Below, piece by piece: positions 17,999 to 27,319 of a stretch of DNA of 64,000 nt. Every line of letters begins with the position of its first letter. Position 1 is the stretch's first letter. The position numbers and the translations under genes were made by a program. The DNA lies in NCBI GenBank assembly GCA_048498555.1, contig JBEHXT010000005.1, forward strand, positions 248,001-312,000. Direction: 5' to 3'. The DNA comes from Danxiaibacter sp048498555. Lineage in GTDB: Bacteria > Bacteroidota > Bacteroidia > Chitinophagales > Chitinophagaceae. A model generated the notes under the pieces. It was not told the origin of the DNA, made no database searches, and saw nothing but the letters and a program-made list of their open reading frames with translations.

Positions 17999-18006
17999 TA
18001 CCTTTG
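17999..18006 (+). promoter_or_regulatory. TAnnTTTG -7 box for ileS
   Basis: TACCTTTG 30 bp upstream of the ileS ATG fits the Bacteroidota -7 box. No TTG is seen at the expected distance. CTTAC recurs three times at a 9-bp step just upstream (about 17960-17983). Confidence 0.45.
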
Positions 18007-18035
18007 CAAACTTAAAATAGGATAGAACTGTCAAT

Positions 18036-21000
18036 ATGAGCGCTAAATACCAGGAATTTTCAGGATTAAACCTTCCGGCAATAGAACAGGAAATTCTTGC
18101 CAAATGGCATGAAACACAGGCATTTGAACAAAGTGTATCGCTACGCGAAGGCGCAATACCTTTCGTATTTTACGAAGGCCCGCCGAGTGCTAATGGTATG
18201 CCCGGTATTCACCACGTTATTTCACGTACGCTGAAAGACCTGGTTTGTCGTTACAAAACCATGCGTGGTTTCCAGGTAAAACGCAAGGGAGGATGGGATA
18301 CGCACGGACTTCCCGTTGAGCTGGGCGTTGAAAAAGAGTTGGGAATTACCAAGGAAGATATTGGCAAAAAAATCTCAGTTGAAGAATACAATAAAAAATG
18401 CCGCGAGGCAGTACTCCGTTATAAAGACAAATGGGATGAACTGACCCGCAAAATGGGTTATTGGGTTGACCTAAATGATCCATACATCACATTTGAAAAT
18501 AATTATATAGAAACGCTTTGGTGGATGCTAAGCGAATTGTACAAGAAAGGATTGTTGTATGAAAGCGTGAGCATTCAACCATATTCACCTGCAGCAGGAA
18601 CGGGTTTAAGTTCACACGAACTGAACCAGCCCGGCACTTACAAGGATGTAAAAGACACCAGTGCTGTTGCCATGTTCAAAGCGGTGAAAAGCGAAAAGAG
18701 CCAGTTTCTTTTCGACGCAGCAGGGAATGGCGAAGTTTTCTTCCTGGCATGGACCACAACACCGTGGACGTTACCTTCCAACCTTGGCCTGACTGTCGGT
18801 GGCAATATTGATTATGTGCTGGTAAAAACGTTCAATCCATATACGCATCTCCCTGTAAACGTTGTCCTGGCAAAAGCTTTATTGGGCAAATACTTTAAAG
18901 AAGAAGCTGAGAACGGAGACTTTGCAGCCTATAAAGAAGGCGACAAGGTTCTTCCATGGCAAATACTGGCAGAGTTTAAAGGAAAGGATATTGAAGAGGC
19001 CCGTTACGAGCAATTGTTGCCTTACGAAGCCAATAGTGCTGATAAGACCGGTGGTGATCCATTCCGTGTATTGCTAGGCGATTTTGTAACCACTGAAGAT
19101 GGTACGGGTATCGTTCACACAGCTCCGGCATTTGGTGCAGATGACTTTAGGGTTGGGCAGAAATATGGCATCGGCATTCTCGTTATGGTTGACCGTCAGG
19201 GAAAATTTGTTGATGGATTGGGTGAGTTCAGTAACAGGTACGTAAAAGATTATAAAGACGAGCCAAACTATGTAGATGTTAACGTGGATATCTGCGTTAA
19301 GCTTAAGAAAGAAAACAGGGCTTTCAAAGTTGAAAAATACGAGCACAGCTACCCACACTGCTGGCGCACAGATAAACCGGTTCTGTATTATCCGTTAGAT
19401 GCATGGTTTATTAAAACTACAGCATTGAAAGACAGGATGGTTGAGCTGAATAAAACAATCAACTGGAAACCTAAAAGCACCGGCGAGGGCCGCTTTGGCA
19501 ACTGGCTGGAAAACATGGTTGACTGGAACTTAAGCCGCAGCCGCTTCTGGGGAACACCTTTACCAGTTTGGAGAACTGAAGATGGTTCAGAAGAAAAATG
19601 CATCGGAAGCATTGCTGAGCTGAAAGCTGAAATGGCTAAGGCAGATAAAGCGTTGGGAACTGATCAAAGTGCATCTATTAATGGAACTGCCCTTGATTTG
19701 CACAAACCGTTTGTTGACGAAGTTACATTGGTGAGTGATAAAGGATTGGCAATGAAGCGCGTTCCGGACCTGATAGACGTTTGGTTTGATAGTGGTGCCA
19801 TGCCTTATGCACAATGGCATTTTCCATTCGAAAACGTTGACACTTTTGCACAGAACTATCCCGCGGACTTTATTGCGGAAGGCGTTGACCAGACAAGAGG
19901 ATGGTTTTATACCCTGCACGCACTTGGATCGTTAATGAAAGAATCTGTTCAGGAAGAGTTGAAGAAGCACGGTATTGAGGCTGACGATAAGAAATATCCC
20001 GGTTTAGCTTATAAAACAGTTGTAAGTAACGGCCTGGTTCTGGACAAGAACGGCAACAAGATGAGCAAGCGCCTGGGTAACGTGGTGAATCCGTTCGAAA
20101 CCATCGAGAAATTTGGAGCTGATGCAACGCGTTGGTACCTGATTACCAATGCTTCCCCCTGGGATAACCTGAAATTCGATATTGAAGGCATCAAAGAAGT
20201 TCAGCGCAAGTTCTTTGGCACCTTGTATAATACCTACCAATTCTTCGTTCTTTACTCAAACGTGGACGGCTTCGCTTTCAAAGAAGCATACATTCCGCTG
20301 GAACAGCGCCCTGAAATTGACAGGTGGATCTTATCTTCTCTTAATACGTTGATTAAGAAGGTAACAGAAGCCATGGATGAATACGAACCGACCATTGCCG
20401 GCCGTGCAGTAGAAGAATTTGTAGACGAGCATTTAAGTAACTGGTACGTGCGTTTGTGCCGCCGCCGGTTCTGGAAAGGAGAATACGAGCATGACAAGAT
20501 CTGTGCTTACCAGACACTCTATGAATGCCTTGAAACGCTGATCCGACTGATAGCGCCAATTTCTCCATTCTTTGCAGATGCGGTTTTCCGCAACCTGAAT
20601 GCGGTAAGCAAACGTTTCAGTGTTGAATCTGTTCACCACGCAGACTTCCCTGTGGCAAATGAATCCGCTATTGATACGCTTTTAGAAGAGAGAATGCAGC
20701 TGGCGCAGGATGTTTCATCATTGGTACTGTCTTTGCGTAAAAAGATGAACCTTAAAGTTCGTCAGCCTCTCCAAAAAGTACTTATCCCGGTATTAAATCC
20801 GCAAATGAAGGTGCAATTGGAAAAAGTTGAGGACCTGGTGAAAGCGGAAGTAAATGTTAAAGAAATTGACTATATAACAGAAACAGAAGGGTTCATTAGC
20901 AAGAAGGTAAAAGCCAACTTTAAGGCGCTGGGAAGCAAGTTAGGACCTAAAATGAAGGCAGTTAGCCAGGCTTTATCCTCATTTAGTCAACATGATATAG

Positions 21001-21422
21001 CTTCTTTAGAAAAAGATGGGCAATATGTATTGAATATTGGAGGAGAATCCATTACTTTACTCCTTAGTGAAGTTGAGATTGCTGCCGAAGACATACCCGG
21101 ATGGAGTGTTGCTGCTAAAGGAAACTTGACGGTTGCTTTGGATATTACCGTTACCCAAGAATTGAAACAGGAAGGCGATGCCCGCGAGTTCGTAAATCGC
21201 ATCCAAAATATTCGAAAAGACAGTAGTTTTGATTTAACAGATCGTATATTCGTAGAAGTGCTTGAAAATGCTGATATCAAGACATCTATAAATGAATTTA
21301 AAAACTATATTTGCGCTGAAATTTTGGCAGACAGTCTGACTTGGGTACCAGAATTACAGGATGGTACTGAGATTGAGGTGAATGACATTCTGTTGAAAGT
21401 GAGCGTGAACAAAAAAGGATAA
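18036..21422 (+). CDS. ileS: Isoleucyl-tRNA synthetase
   Basis: A 1128-residue class I synthetase that charges tRNA-Ile, with editing of valine. The HIGH motif appears as GIHH (57-60) in PPSANGMPGIHH, and the KMSKS loop as KMSKR near residue 674. The CP1 editing domain (TTPWTLPSN, GTGIVHTAP) and the anticodon-binding C-terminal part are present. The length is that of the longer IleS type. It is followed after 6 bp by the DksA-like gene, so the two are almost certainly co-transcribed. Confidence 0.97.
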   Translation: MSAKYQEFSGLNLPAIEQEILAKWHETQAFEQSVSLREGAIPFVFYEGPPSANGMPGIHHVISRTLKDLVCRYKTMRGFQVKRKGGWDTHGLPVELGVEKELGITKEDIGKKISVEEYNKKCREAVLRYKDKWDELTRKMGYWVDLNDPYITFENNYIETLWWMLSELYKKGLLYESVSIQPYSPAAGTGLSSHELNQPGTYKDVKDTSAVAMFKAVKSEKSQFLFDAAGNGEVFFLAWTTTPWTLPSNLGLTVGGNIDYVLVKTFNPYTHLPVNVVLAKALLGKYFKEEAENGDFAAYKEGDKVLPWQILAEFKGKDIEEARYEQLLPYEANSADKTGGDPFRVLLGDFVTTEDGTGIVHTAPAFGADDFRVGQKYGIGILVMVDRQGKFVDGLGEFSNRYVKDYKDEPNYVDVNVDICVKLKKENRAFKVEKYEHSYPHCWRTDKPVLYYPLDAWFIKTTALKDRMVELNKTINWKPKSTGEGRFGNWLENMVDWNLSRSRFWGTPLPVWRTEDGSEEKCIGSIAELKAEMAKADKALGTDQSASINGTALDLHKPFVDEVTLVSDKGLAMKRVPDLIDVWFDSGAMPYAQWHFPFENVDTFAQNYPADFIAEGVDQTRGWFYTLHALGSLMKESVQEELKKHGIEADDKKYPGLAYKTVVSNGLVLDKNGNKMSKRLGNVVNPFETIEKFGADATRWYLITNASPWDNLKFDIEGIKEVQRKFFGTLYNTYQFFVLYSNVDGFAFKEAYIPLEQRPEIDRWILSSLNTLIKKVTEAMDEYEPTIAGRAVEEFVDEHLSNWYVRLCRRRFWKGEYEHDKICAYQTLYECLETLIRLIAPISPFFADAVFRNLNAVSKRFSVESVHHADFPVANESAIDTLLEERMQLAQDVSSLVLSLRKKMNLKVRQPLQKVLIPVLNPQMKVQLEKVEDLVKAEVNVKEIDYITETEGFISKKVKANFKALGSKLGPKMKAVSQALSSFSQHDIASLEKDGQYVLNIGGESITLLLSEVEIAAEDIPGWSVAAKGNLTVALDITVTQELKQEGDAREFVNRIQNIRKDSSFDLTDRIFVEVLENADIKTSINEFKNYICAEILADSLTWVPELQDGTEIEVNDILLKVSVNKKG

Positions 21423-21428
21423 CGTTCT

Positions 21429-22358
21429 ATGCCAACAAAAAAGCCTGCACCCAAAAAAGTGGCTAAACCAGCGGCTAAATCGGTTGCGAAAAAAGCAGCG
21501 CCTGTAAAAAAAGCGGCGCCAGCAAAAAAAGCAGCTCCGCCGGCTAAGCCAGTTAAAAAAGTGGTGGAAAAATCTGTATCTAAGCCTGCAGTGAAAAAAG
21601 CTGCACCCAGCAAAAAAGTAGCGCCTGCACCTGTAGCAAAAAAAACAGTTCATGCACCTGCACCTAAAAAAGAAGTAGTAGCAGCAAAAGCAGTTGTTAA
21701 AAAAGCTCCGGAAAAACCGGCACCAGAAAAAGAAAAACCAGCAAAAGCGGTTCAGGCAGAACCAATCAATAAGACGAAGACGGTTGTGGCCACTAAAGCA
21801 GAACCGGTAGCCCCGGCTCCTGCACCAGCGCCTAAACCTGTTGCGAAACCCAAACCGGAACCCTTAAAAGAGGTAAAAGTTCCAAAGACATCGGTAAAGA
21901 CAAGTGTACCGTATAACCCCGAATATAAGTCGCTGGAACAGAGGCAAGAACCATCAAAATCAAATGAACCATTGGTACGATATAACGATGCCGACCTGGC
22001 AGAATTCAGAGAGCTGATCAATAAAAAATTGGAAGCAGCGAAAAAAGAACTGGCCTATCTTCAGGGACTTATCACCCGCAAGGATGAATTAGGTGGTGAT
22101 GAAGCGGAAAGCCGCTACATGACTATGGAAGATGGCAGTATGAGTATGGAACGTGAGCAATTGAGCCAAATGGCCAGCAGGCAAATCACGTACATCGATC
22201 ACCTGGAAAAAGCACTTATCCGTATTGAAAACAAAACTTACGGAATCTGTCGCGTAACCGGCAAACTGATCGACAAGGCGCGCCTGAGAGCTGTTCCACA
22301 CGCTACCTTAAGTCTTGAAGCGAAACTGGGACTAGTTAAGCCAACTAATGAACAATAG
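21429..22358 (+). CDS. DksA/TraR-like protein with Ala/Lys/Pro-rich N-terminal tail
   Basis: A 309-residue protein in two parts. Residues 1 to about 170 are a low-complexity Lys/Ala/Pro tail (repeats such as KKAAPVKKAAPAKK), like histone H1 or bacterial Hc1-type DNA-binding tails. Residues about 185-309 are DksA/TraR-like: a coiled-coil pair, then ALIRIENKTYGICRVTGKL. In zinc-bearing DksA this site has CxxC and a second CxxC; here only one cysteine is seen and the second pair is replaced (HATLSLEAK), so zinc is probably not bound. It might act on RNA polymerase or nucleoid structure. Operon with ileS. Confidence 0.8.
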   Translation: MPTKKPAPKKVAKPAAKSVAKKAAPVKKAAPAKKAAPPAKPVKKVVEKSVSKPAVKKAAPSKKVAPAPVAKKTVHAPAPKKEVVAAKAVVKKAPEKPAPEKEKPAKAVQAEPINKTKTVVATKAEPVAPAPAPAPKPVAKPKPEPLKEVKVPKTSVKTSVPYNPEYKSLEQRQEPSKSNEPLVRYNDADLAEFRELINKKLEAAKKELAYLQGLITRKDELGGDEAESRYMTMEDGSMSMEREQLSQMASRQITYIDHLEKALIRIENKTYGICRVTGKLIDKARLRAVPHATLSLEAKLGLVKPTNEQ

Positions 22359-22379
22359 TAATTAGCAACTTATAGCACG

Positions 22380-22413
22380 AAAAAAGGCCGTCATGTTTGT
22401 GATGGCCTTTTTT
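22380..22413 (+). terminator. Terminator after the DksA-like gene
   Basis: AAAAAAGGCCGTCA (22380-22393) pairs with TGATGGCCTTTTTT (22400-22413), with one G-T pair and a six-base T run. Confidence 0.85.
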
Positions 22414-22423
22414 GATGTTAAGC

Positions 22424-22458
22424 AAATGTACGATGTTAGATGTACGGTGTACGATGTA
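22424..22458. repeat. Composite heptad module, part 1
   Basis: Five units (CGATGTT, AGATGTA, CGGTGTA type) in 7-bp register. Same words and order as 60016-60050. Confidence 0.7.
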
Positions 22459-22483
22459 GGGCTCTGGAATGAAGACGCTTTAT

Positions 22484-22518
22484 AAGTACGATTTAAGAAG
22501 TACGAAGTACGCATGTGC
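22484..22518. repeat. Composite heptad module, part 2
   Basis: AAGTACG-type units in 7-bp register. Same family as 60089-60123, and inverse of 58754-58781. Confidence 0.7.
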
Positions 22519-22557
22519 AATAACCTCATTAATGGTATAAGCTCGCATGCTCGGCCT

Positions 22558-22676
22558 GATACCTGATACCTGATACCTGATACCTGATACCTGATACCTG
22601 ATACCTGATACCTGATACCTGATACCTGATACCTGATACCTGATACCTCACACCTCACACCTCACACCTCACACCT
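22558..22676. repeat. Perfect heptamer tandem array, 13 + 4 units
   Basis: Thirteen exact copies of GATACCT (22558-22648) are followed by four exact copies of CACACCT (22649-22676). The last unit overlaps the stop codon (22675-22677) of the minus-strand ABC transporter gene. Perfect units suggest recent expansion and possible copy-number variation between strains. Confidence 0.95.
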
Positions 22677-24489
22677 ATTTCACTTCCTGCATTGCCACCA
22701 GCTTATAATAAATTCCTCCTTTTGCCAGCAGTTCATCGTGGGAGCCGCGTTCTGCGATTTCGCCTTTTTGTAACACCACAATCTCGTCAGCGTGACGAAT
22801 AGTGGAAAGGCGGTGGGCGATTACAATACTGGTGCGGTTTTGCATCATATTATTAATGGCATCCTGAACCAGGCGTTCGCTTTCAGTATCCAGAGAAGAA
22901 GTTGCCTCATCCAGGATCAGGATTGGCGGATTTTTGATAACCGCTCGTGCGATCGTCAGGCGTTGCCTTTCACCACCACTCAATTTGCTCCCCCTGTCTC
23001 CAATATTGGTGCGGAAGCCATCTTCTTTATTCAAAATAAAGTTATTGGCGTTGGCCACTTTCGCAGCCTGTATAATTTCATCTTCAGATGCATCAGGTTT
23101 ACCAAGGGAAATATTAGATGCAATCGTTTCATTAAATAATACCGGTTCTTGTGTTACTATGCTTATATGCTTGCGGATAGAAGCCAACTGGTATTCTTTA
23201 ATATTCACACCATCAATCAATAACTCACCCGAGCTAACGTCATGAAAACGCGGAACAAGATCAGCCAGCGTACTCTTTCCAGCGCCGGAAGAACCAACCA
23301 AAGCAACTGTTTTTCCTTTTGGAATAGACAGATTGATATTCTTTAAGATCATATGATCTCCATAGCCAAAACTCACATTGCGAAATTCTATAGAGCTATT
23401 AAAGCTGTTTAGTTGTTTAGACCCAAAGTCATCCACAACAACAGGCGCCTCCAGCAACTCTTCTACCCTATCAATAGCTGCAGCACCACGTTGCACATTA
23501 AAGAAAGATGTTGAAAGATTCTTGGCAGGATTAATCAGCAAACCAAAAGTGGCAATGTATACAATCAGGTTACCCGCGGCCATGCTATTATCTCTCAACG
23601 CCAGCTTTGCGCCAAAATACAGGATAGAACACAACACTGTAATACCAAGCGTTTCCGTTAATGGAGAAGCCAGGTCGCGACGGGCATTCATTTTATTACG
23701 AATGCTGAACAGCGTGTTATTTACATAATGAAACCTGTTCAGCATAAGCATTTCTGCAAGGAAAGCTTTAATTACACGCATGCCCCCAAGCGTTTCATCG
23801 AGTATTGAAAGTGCTTCGCCCAGTTTAATAGAAGCCGCTTGTGACTGCTTCTTTAGCGTACGGCTGATGCGGCCGATAATAAATGCAGTAAGCGGTAATA
23901 ATATTAAAAGAAATAAAGAAAGCCCCGGACTTAAATAAACCAGGTAAGCGAGGTAAAACAATACCGTTAGTGGATCTTTAATTAAACCTTCAAGCGTACT
24001 TACAATAGAGCTTTCAATTTCACTAACATCGTTCGTCATTCTTGATATGATATCGCCTTTCTTTTGTTCCGTAAAATATCCGATCGGAAGCATCAGCGTT
24101 TTATCATACAGATCGCTTCTCAATCTTGTAACTACTGCACTTCTTATTGGCGCAGAAATCAAATTTGAGATATACAGAAATACATTTTTGAGAATCGTTA
24201 CAACAACAATAAACACACAGATAAAACCGACTGCAACGAGCTTGTCGTTATTATGCTGATGAATGATATCAAGAATAACGCGATTAACGTATCCGCCCAC
24301 AGCATTTGAGCTCATAACTGCCTTATCTGCCTGCGTGTCATCAGCATTAAATATTATTTGCATGAAAGGCGCAAGCATGCCTATTGAAAAAATGGAAAAA
24401 AATATGGATAAAACAGTACATAAAAAATACAGCCCAAGCTTTCCCTTATACTCACCTACATATTTAAAAATCCTGGATAGTTTTTTCAT
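22675..24489 (-). CDS. ABC exporter, MsbA/multidrug type
   Basis: A 604-residue half-transporter: six membrane segments in about the first 330 residues, then a nucleotide-binding domain with Walker A GSSGAGKST, signature LSGGERQRL, Walker B ILILDEATSSLD and the H-loop IAHRLST. Such proteins work as homodimers and export lipids (MsbA) or drugs and peptides. No substrate-specific feature is evident. It is monocistronic and divergent from rbfA. Its TAG stop lies within the last CACACCT unit of a heptamer array, so array changes could alter the stop or tail. Confidence 0.9.
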   Translation of the reverse strand: MKKLSRIFKYVGEYKGKLGLYFLCTVLSIFFSIFSIGMLAPFMQIIFNADDTQADKAVMSSNAVGGYVNRVILDIIHQHNNDKLVAVGFICVFIVVVTILKNVFLYISNLISAPIRSAVVTRLRSDLYDKTLMLPIGYFTEQKKGDIISRMTNDVSEIESSIVSTLEGLIKDPLTVLFYLAYLVYLSPGLSLFLLILLPLTAFIIGRISRTLKKQSQAASIKLGEALSILDETLGGMRVIKAFLAEMLMLNRFHYVNNTLFSIRNKMNARRDLASPLTETLGITVLCSILYFGAKLALRDNSMAAGNLIVYIATFGLLINPAKNLSTSFFNVQRGAAAIDRVEELLEAPVVVDDFGSKQLNSFNSSIEFRNVSFGYGDHMILKNINLSIPKGKTVALVGSSGAGKSTLADLVPRFHDVSSGELLIDGVNIKEYQLASIRKHISIVTQEPVLFNETIASNISLGKPDASEDEIIQAAKVANANNFILNKEDGFRTNIGDRGSKLSGGERQRLTIARAVIKNPPILILDEATSSLDTESERLVQDAINNMMQNRTSIVIAHRLSTIRHADEIVVLQKGEIAERGSHDELLAKGGIYYKLVAMQEVK

Positions 24490-24511
24490 CCGTTAATATT
24501 TATTGTTTTGG

Positions 24512-24579
24512 GCGGATAAATATTCCGCACCGGTTAGCCCGAAAGTTGTAAATTACCCTTAGTGAATATCTCTATTCAC
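24512..24579. promoter_or_regulatory. Two palindromes in the rbfA/ABC divergent gap
   Basis: GCGGATAAATATTCCGC (24512-24528) is nearly symmetric. GTGAATA-tctc-TATTCAC (24562-24579) is a perfect 7-bp inverted repeat. Both lie between divergent genes, a place where operators are expected. Confidence 0.35.
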
Positions 24580-24674
24580 CTAAAAGCGCAAATAAACGTG
24601 CAAAGTAACTAATTTTACAAGCTCATTTATGTATTCTGCTGGTTGGCAGAATGGAAATAGGAAAAAATTAAGTT

Positions 24675-25067
24675 ATGGAGGAAGGTAAAAGACAACGCCA
24701 GGTAGCCGGCGTAATTCAGGAAGAAATGAACGATATATTCAGAAGGCTCGGGCTGAATATGATTGATGGAGGCATGGTTTCCATTTCTTCTGTAAAAGTT
24801 ACTCCGGATTTGTTGGAAGCCAGGATATACCTGAGTTTATTCAAGGTGCCTGATGCAAAGGCAACTATGAAGAAAATTGAGGATAGAGCGTGGGAAATTA
24901 AAAAAGAGCTTTCAGAAAGAGTAAAACATCAGCTGAGAAGGATACCTGTTATACATTATTTCCAGGATGACACGCTTGACCATGTGTTTAAAATGGAAGA
25001 GCTGTTTAAAAAGATAAACGAAGACAAACAGAAGCCGTCAACCGACGACGCAGACAACGCTGAATAG
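24675..25067 (+). CDS. rbfA: Ribosome-binding factor A
   Basis: A 130-residue RbfA, a small KH-type protein that binds the 30S subunit during late 16S rRNA maturation. It shows the family opening KRQRQVAGVIQEEMNDIF and the conserved VKVTPDLLEARIYLS and LRRIPVIHYFQDDTLD segments. The acidic tail is normal. It lies 38 bp upstream of the LolC/E-like permease gene on the same strand, so the two are probably co-transcribed. Confidence 0.93.
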   Translation: MEEGKRQRQVAGVIQEEMNDIFRRLGLNMIDGGMVSISSVKVTPDLLEARIYLSLFKVPDAKATMKKIEDRAWEIKKELSERVKHQLRRIPVIHYFQDDTLDHVFKMEELFKKINEDKQKPSTDDADNAE

Positions 25068-25105
25068 CCTGCAATAGTTTAACCGCTCAAAGCTGAAATA
25101 GATTC

Positions 25106-26329
25106 ATGAAACTTCTGTTCGCCTGGCGCTATTTTAAATCACGAAAGAGTACCAACGCAATCAACATCATTGCATGGATAAGTGTGCTGGCGATAGCCGT
25201 TGGCACAGCTGCGCTTGTTATTGTGCTAAGTGTTTTCAACGGTTTTGAGGATCTTGTTAAAAGCCTTTATGGCGATTTCTATTCTGATGTTAAGATCACT
25301 CCGGCAAAAGGAAAGTTCATTCAACTTTCACCTGCCCAGATCTTAAGTGTAAAAAAAGTAAGCGGTGTAAGTGGCATCAGTCTTGTAGTTGAAGAAAAAG
25401 CCATGCTGGTAAACGGAGACTGTAATTCTATTGTCTTTTTAAAAGGCGTTGATGAAAACTATGAAAAAGTAAATGGTATTTCATCGCAGTCTCACATCAT
25501 TCGCGGCGATTATCATCTCGGAGTTGTAGATACTCCGGCACTAGTGGTTGGCGTGGGTATTGAAAATGCAGTTTGCGTGGACCCGGCCTTTAGAGGCAGT
25601 GAGCTTACCATATACCTGCCCAACAGAAAGGCTAATAACTTCAATAGCCTTGATGCCATGAATGCTTACAATGTAAGCGTAGCGGGAACTTTTATGGTGC
25701 AGCAGGAATTTGATAACAAGTATGCTTTTACCAATCTTGCGTTTGTGCAGAACATGCTCAACCTTCCGCCGGATGAGTATAGCGGTATTGAGGTAGCAGT
25801 ATCCAGCCAGGAACAAGTAAATCAAATAAAAGATCAGCTGCAAAAAACATTGGGCAACCGGTTCCTGGTGCAAACGCGATATGAGCAAAACCAGAGCCTG
25901 TACAGCATTATGCAGGTTGAAAAATGGGTGATTTATGGCATTCTTTCATTGATACTGGTGGTTGCCGCTTTTAATATGATTGGTGCGTTAACAATGCTGG
26001 TGCTGGAAAAACAGAAAGATATTGCGGTGTTAAAAGCCATGGGCGCAACCAGCAACCTCGTTCAAAATATTTTCCTGAACGAAGGGCTGCTTCTCGCAGC
26101 TATTGGTGGAATATCGGGAATGCTTGTCGCGATTATTATCTGTGGCCTGCAAGTAAAATTTCACCTGGTTAAGTTGCAGGGCGGCACGTTTATCGTGGAT
26201 TACTACCCTGTAAAAATGTATCCTTTCGACTTTGTGCTCGTAACTATTACGGTGTTGCTCGTAGCCGTTCTTGCAGCATGGATCCCCTCAAAAAAAGCGA
26301 GCACACGGGCATTTTCTTTAAAAAGCTAA
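25106..26329 (+). CDS. LolC/LolE/FtsX-type ABC permease
   Basis: A 407-residue membrane protein with the FtsX-like layout: one membrane segment near 22-45, a large periplasmic MacB_PCD-like domain (about 50-250) and three C-terminal membrane segments. LVLEKQKDIAVLKAMGAT is the conserved loop typical of LolC/E. These permeases help release lipoproteins for transport to the outer membrane. The partner ATPase (LolD) is not in the window. The terminator-like hairpin at 26397-26411 lies between it and the convergent transketolase gene. Confidence 0.85.
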   Translation: MKLLFAWRYFKSRKSTNAINIIAWISVLAIAVGTAALVIVLSVFNGFEDLVKSLYGDFYSDVKITPAKGKFIQLSPAQILSVKKVSGVSGISLVVEEKAMLVNGDCNSIVFLKGVDENYEKVNGISSQSHIIRGDYHLGVVDTPALVVGVGIENAVCVDPAFRGSELTIYLPNRKANNFNSLDAMNAYNVSVAGTFMVQQEFDNKYAFTNLAFVQNMLNLPPDEYSGIEVAVSSQEQVNQIKDQLQKTLGNRFLVQTRYEQNQSLYSIMQVEKWVIYGILSLILVVAAFNMIGALTMLVLEKQKDIAVLKAMGATSNLVQNIFLNEGLLLAAIGGISGMLVAIIICGLQVKFHLVKLQGGTFIVDYYPVKMYPFDFVLVTITVLLVAVLAAWIPSKKASTRAFSLKS

Positions 26330-26396
26330 GATTACAGCAACACACTTGCTGCCTTCATCCAACAATATTATTTCCACAGAATTATTCAATAAAAAA

Positions 26397-26411
26397 GCCG
26401 GCGTTGCCGGC
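26397..26411. terminator. Short hairpin terminator
   Basis: GCCGGC-GTT-GCCGGC, flanked by A6 and AATTTT. It can serve the convergent permease and transketolase genes. Confidence 0.6.
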
Positions 26412-26470
26412 AATTTTATCAAAAACTACAACAATATTTTGTGTGCGGGAATATGCTTCCAAGCAACAGA

Positions 26471-27319
26471 TTAATAGTCGCCTAAGGTTTCTGGTAACTG
26501 AGCGAGTGCTTTAGACAACTGCTCGTCGTTTGGAGCGATGCCGTGCCACTCGTGATGGCCTTCCATAAAGTCAACGCCTTTGCCCATCACTGTTTTCATG
26601 AGGATGCAAATTGGTTGTCCCTGTCCGGTTAACGATTTTGCCTTATCCATGGTAGCAATTATATCATCCATGTCGTTACCATCCATTTCAATTACTTTCC
26701 ATTTGAACGCTTCAAATTTGGCTTTCAGGTCGCCAAGGTCCATAACTTTAGCCGTAGGCCCGTCAATCTGCTGTCCGTTCCAGTCAATGGTAGAAATGAG
26801 GTTATCCACTTTCTGGTGCCCAGCGAACATGATAGCTTCCCAGTTCTGCCCTTCGTCAAGCTCTCCGTCCCCATGAAGTGAGTATACAAGGTGGTTATCG
26901 TTATTCAATTTTTTAGCAAGTGCTGCGCCTAAAGCAACGCTCAATCCCTGGCCAAGAGAACCACTGGCAATCCTGATACCGGGAAGATGTTCGTGCGTTG
27001 CGGGGTGGCCCTGCAGGCGTGAATTAAGCTTGCGGAAAGTTGCCAGTTCCTTTACTTCAAAGTACCCGCTTCTTGCAAGTGTTGAATAATATACGGGCGA
27101 AATGTGGCCGTTAGATAAAAAGAAAAGGTCCTCGCCTATGCCATCCATCTTAAAATCAGGATTGTGGTGCATTACCTTAAAATATAAGGCAGTAAAAAAG
27201 TCTGTGCAGCCAAGAGAACCTCCGGGATGGCCGCTTTGAACAGCATGTACCATTCTTACAATGTCTCTTCTTACCTGCGTAGCAATGTCCTTTAGTTGTG
27301 CAACATCTGGCATAAGCAT
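26471..27319 (-). CDS. Transketolase, N-terminal (TPP-binding) subunit
   Basis: A 282-residue protein matching the first half of transketolase: the early HPGGSLGCTDFFTALYF region and the TPP/Mg motif GDGELDEGQNWEA. Split transketolases pair this subunit with a separate C-terminal one to move two-carbon units in the pentose phosphate pathway. No C-terminal partner gene is adjacent, which is unusual because the halves are often neighbours. Two in-frame ATGs are possible, 27319 and 27313; the second gives MPDVAQLKD. Confidence 0.9.
   Translation of the reverse strand: MLMPDVAQLKDIATQVRRDIVRMVHAVQSGHPGGSLGCTDFFTALYFKVMHHNPDFKMDGIGEDLFFLSNGHISPVYYSTLARSGYFEVKELATFRKLNSRLQGHPATHEHLPGIRIASGSLGQGLSVALGAALAKKLNNDNHLVYSLHGDGELDEGQNWEAIMFAGHQKVDNLISTIDWNGQQIDGPTAKVMDLGDLKAKFEAFKWKVIEMDGNDMDDIIATMDKAKSLTGQGQPICILMKTVMGKGVDFMEGHHEWHGIAPNDEQLSKALAQLPETLGDY

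Noticed and set aside
17829..18020. 63-codon ORF with a signal-like N-terminus
   Set aside because: TTG start; its first codons are the terminator hairpin after the HmuY gene, and it runs over the ileS promoter.
21305..22021. Minus-strand ORFs opposite the DksA-like gene
   Set aside because: They mirror the Lys/Ala/Pro low-complexity tail; the + frame is the real gene.
22362..22658. 98-codon minus-strand ORF with a repeating IRYQVSG peptide
   Set aside because: It is the translation of the GATACCT heptamer array and the dksA terminator. A 7-bp unit repeats every 21 bp in frame, which explains the peptide repeat.
22558..22676. Possible CRISPR array
   Set aside because: Units are 7 bp with no spacers, and no cas gene is present.
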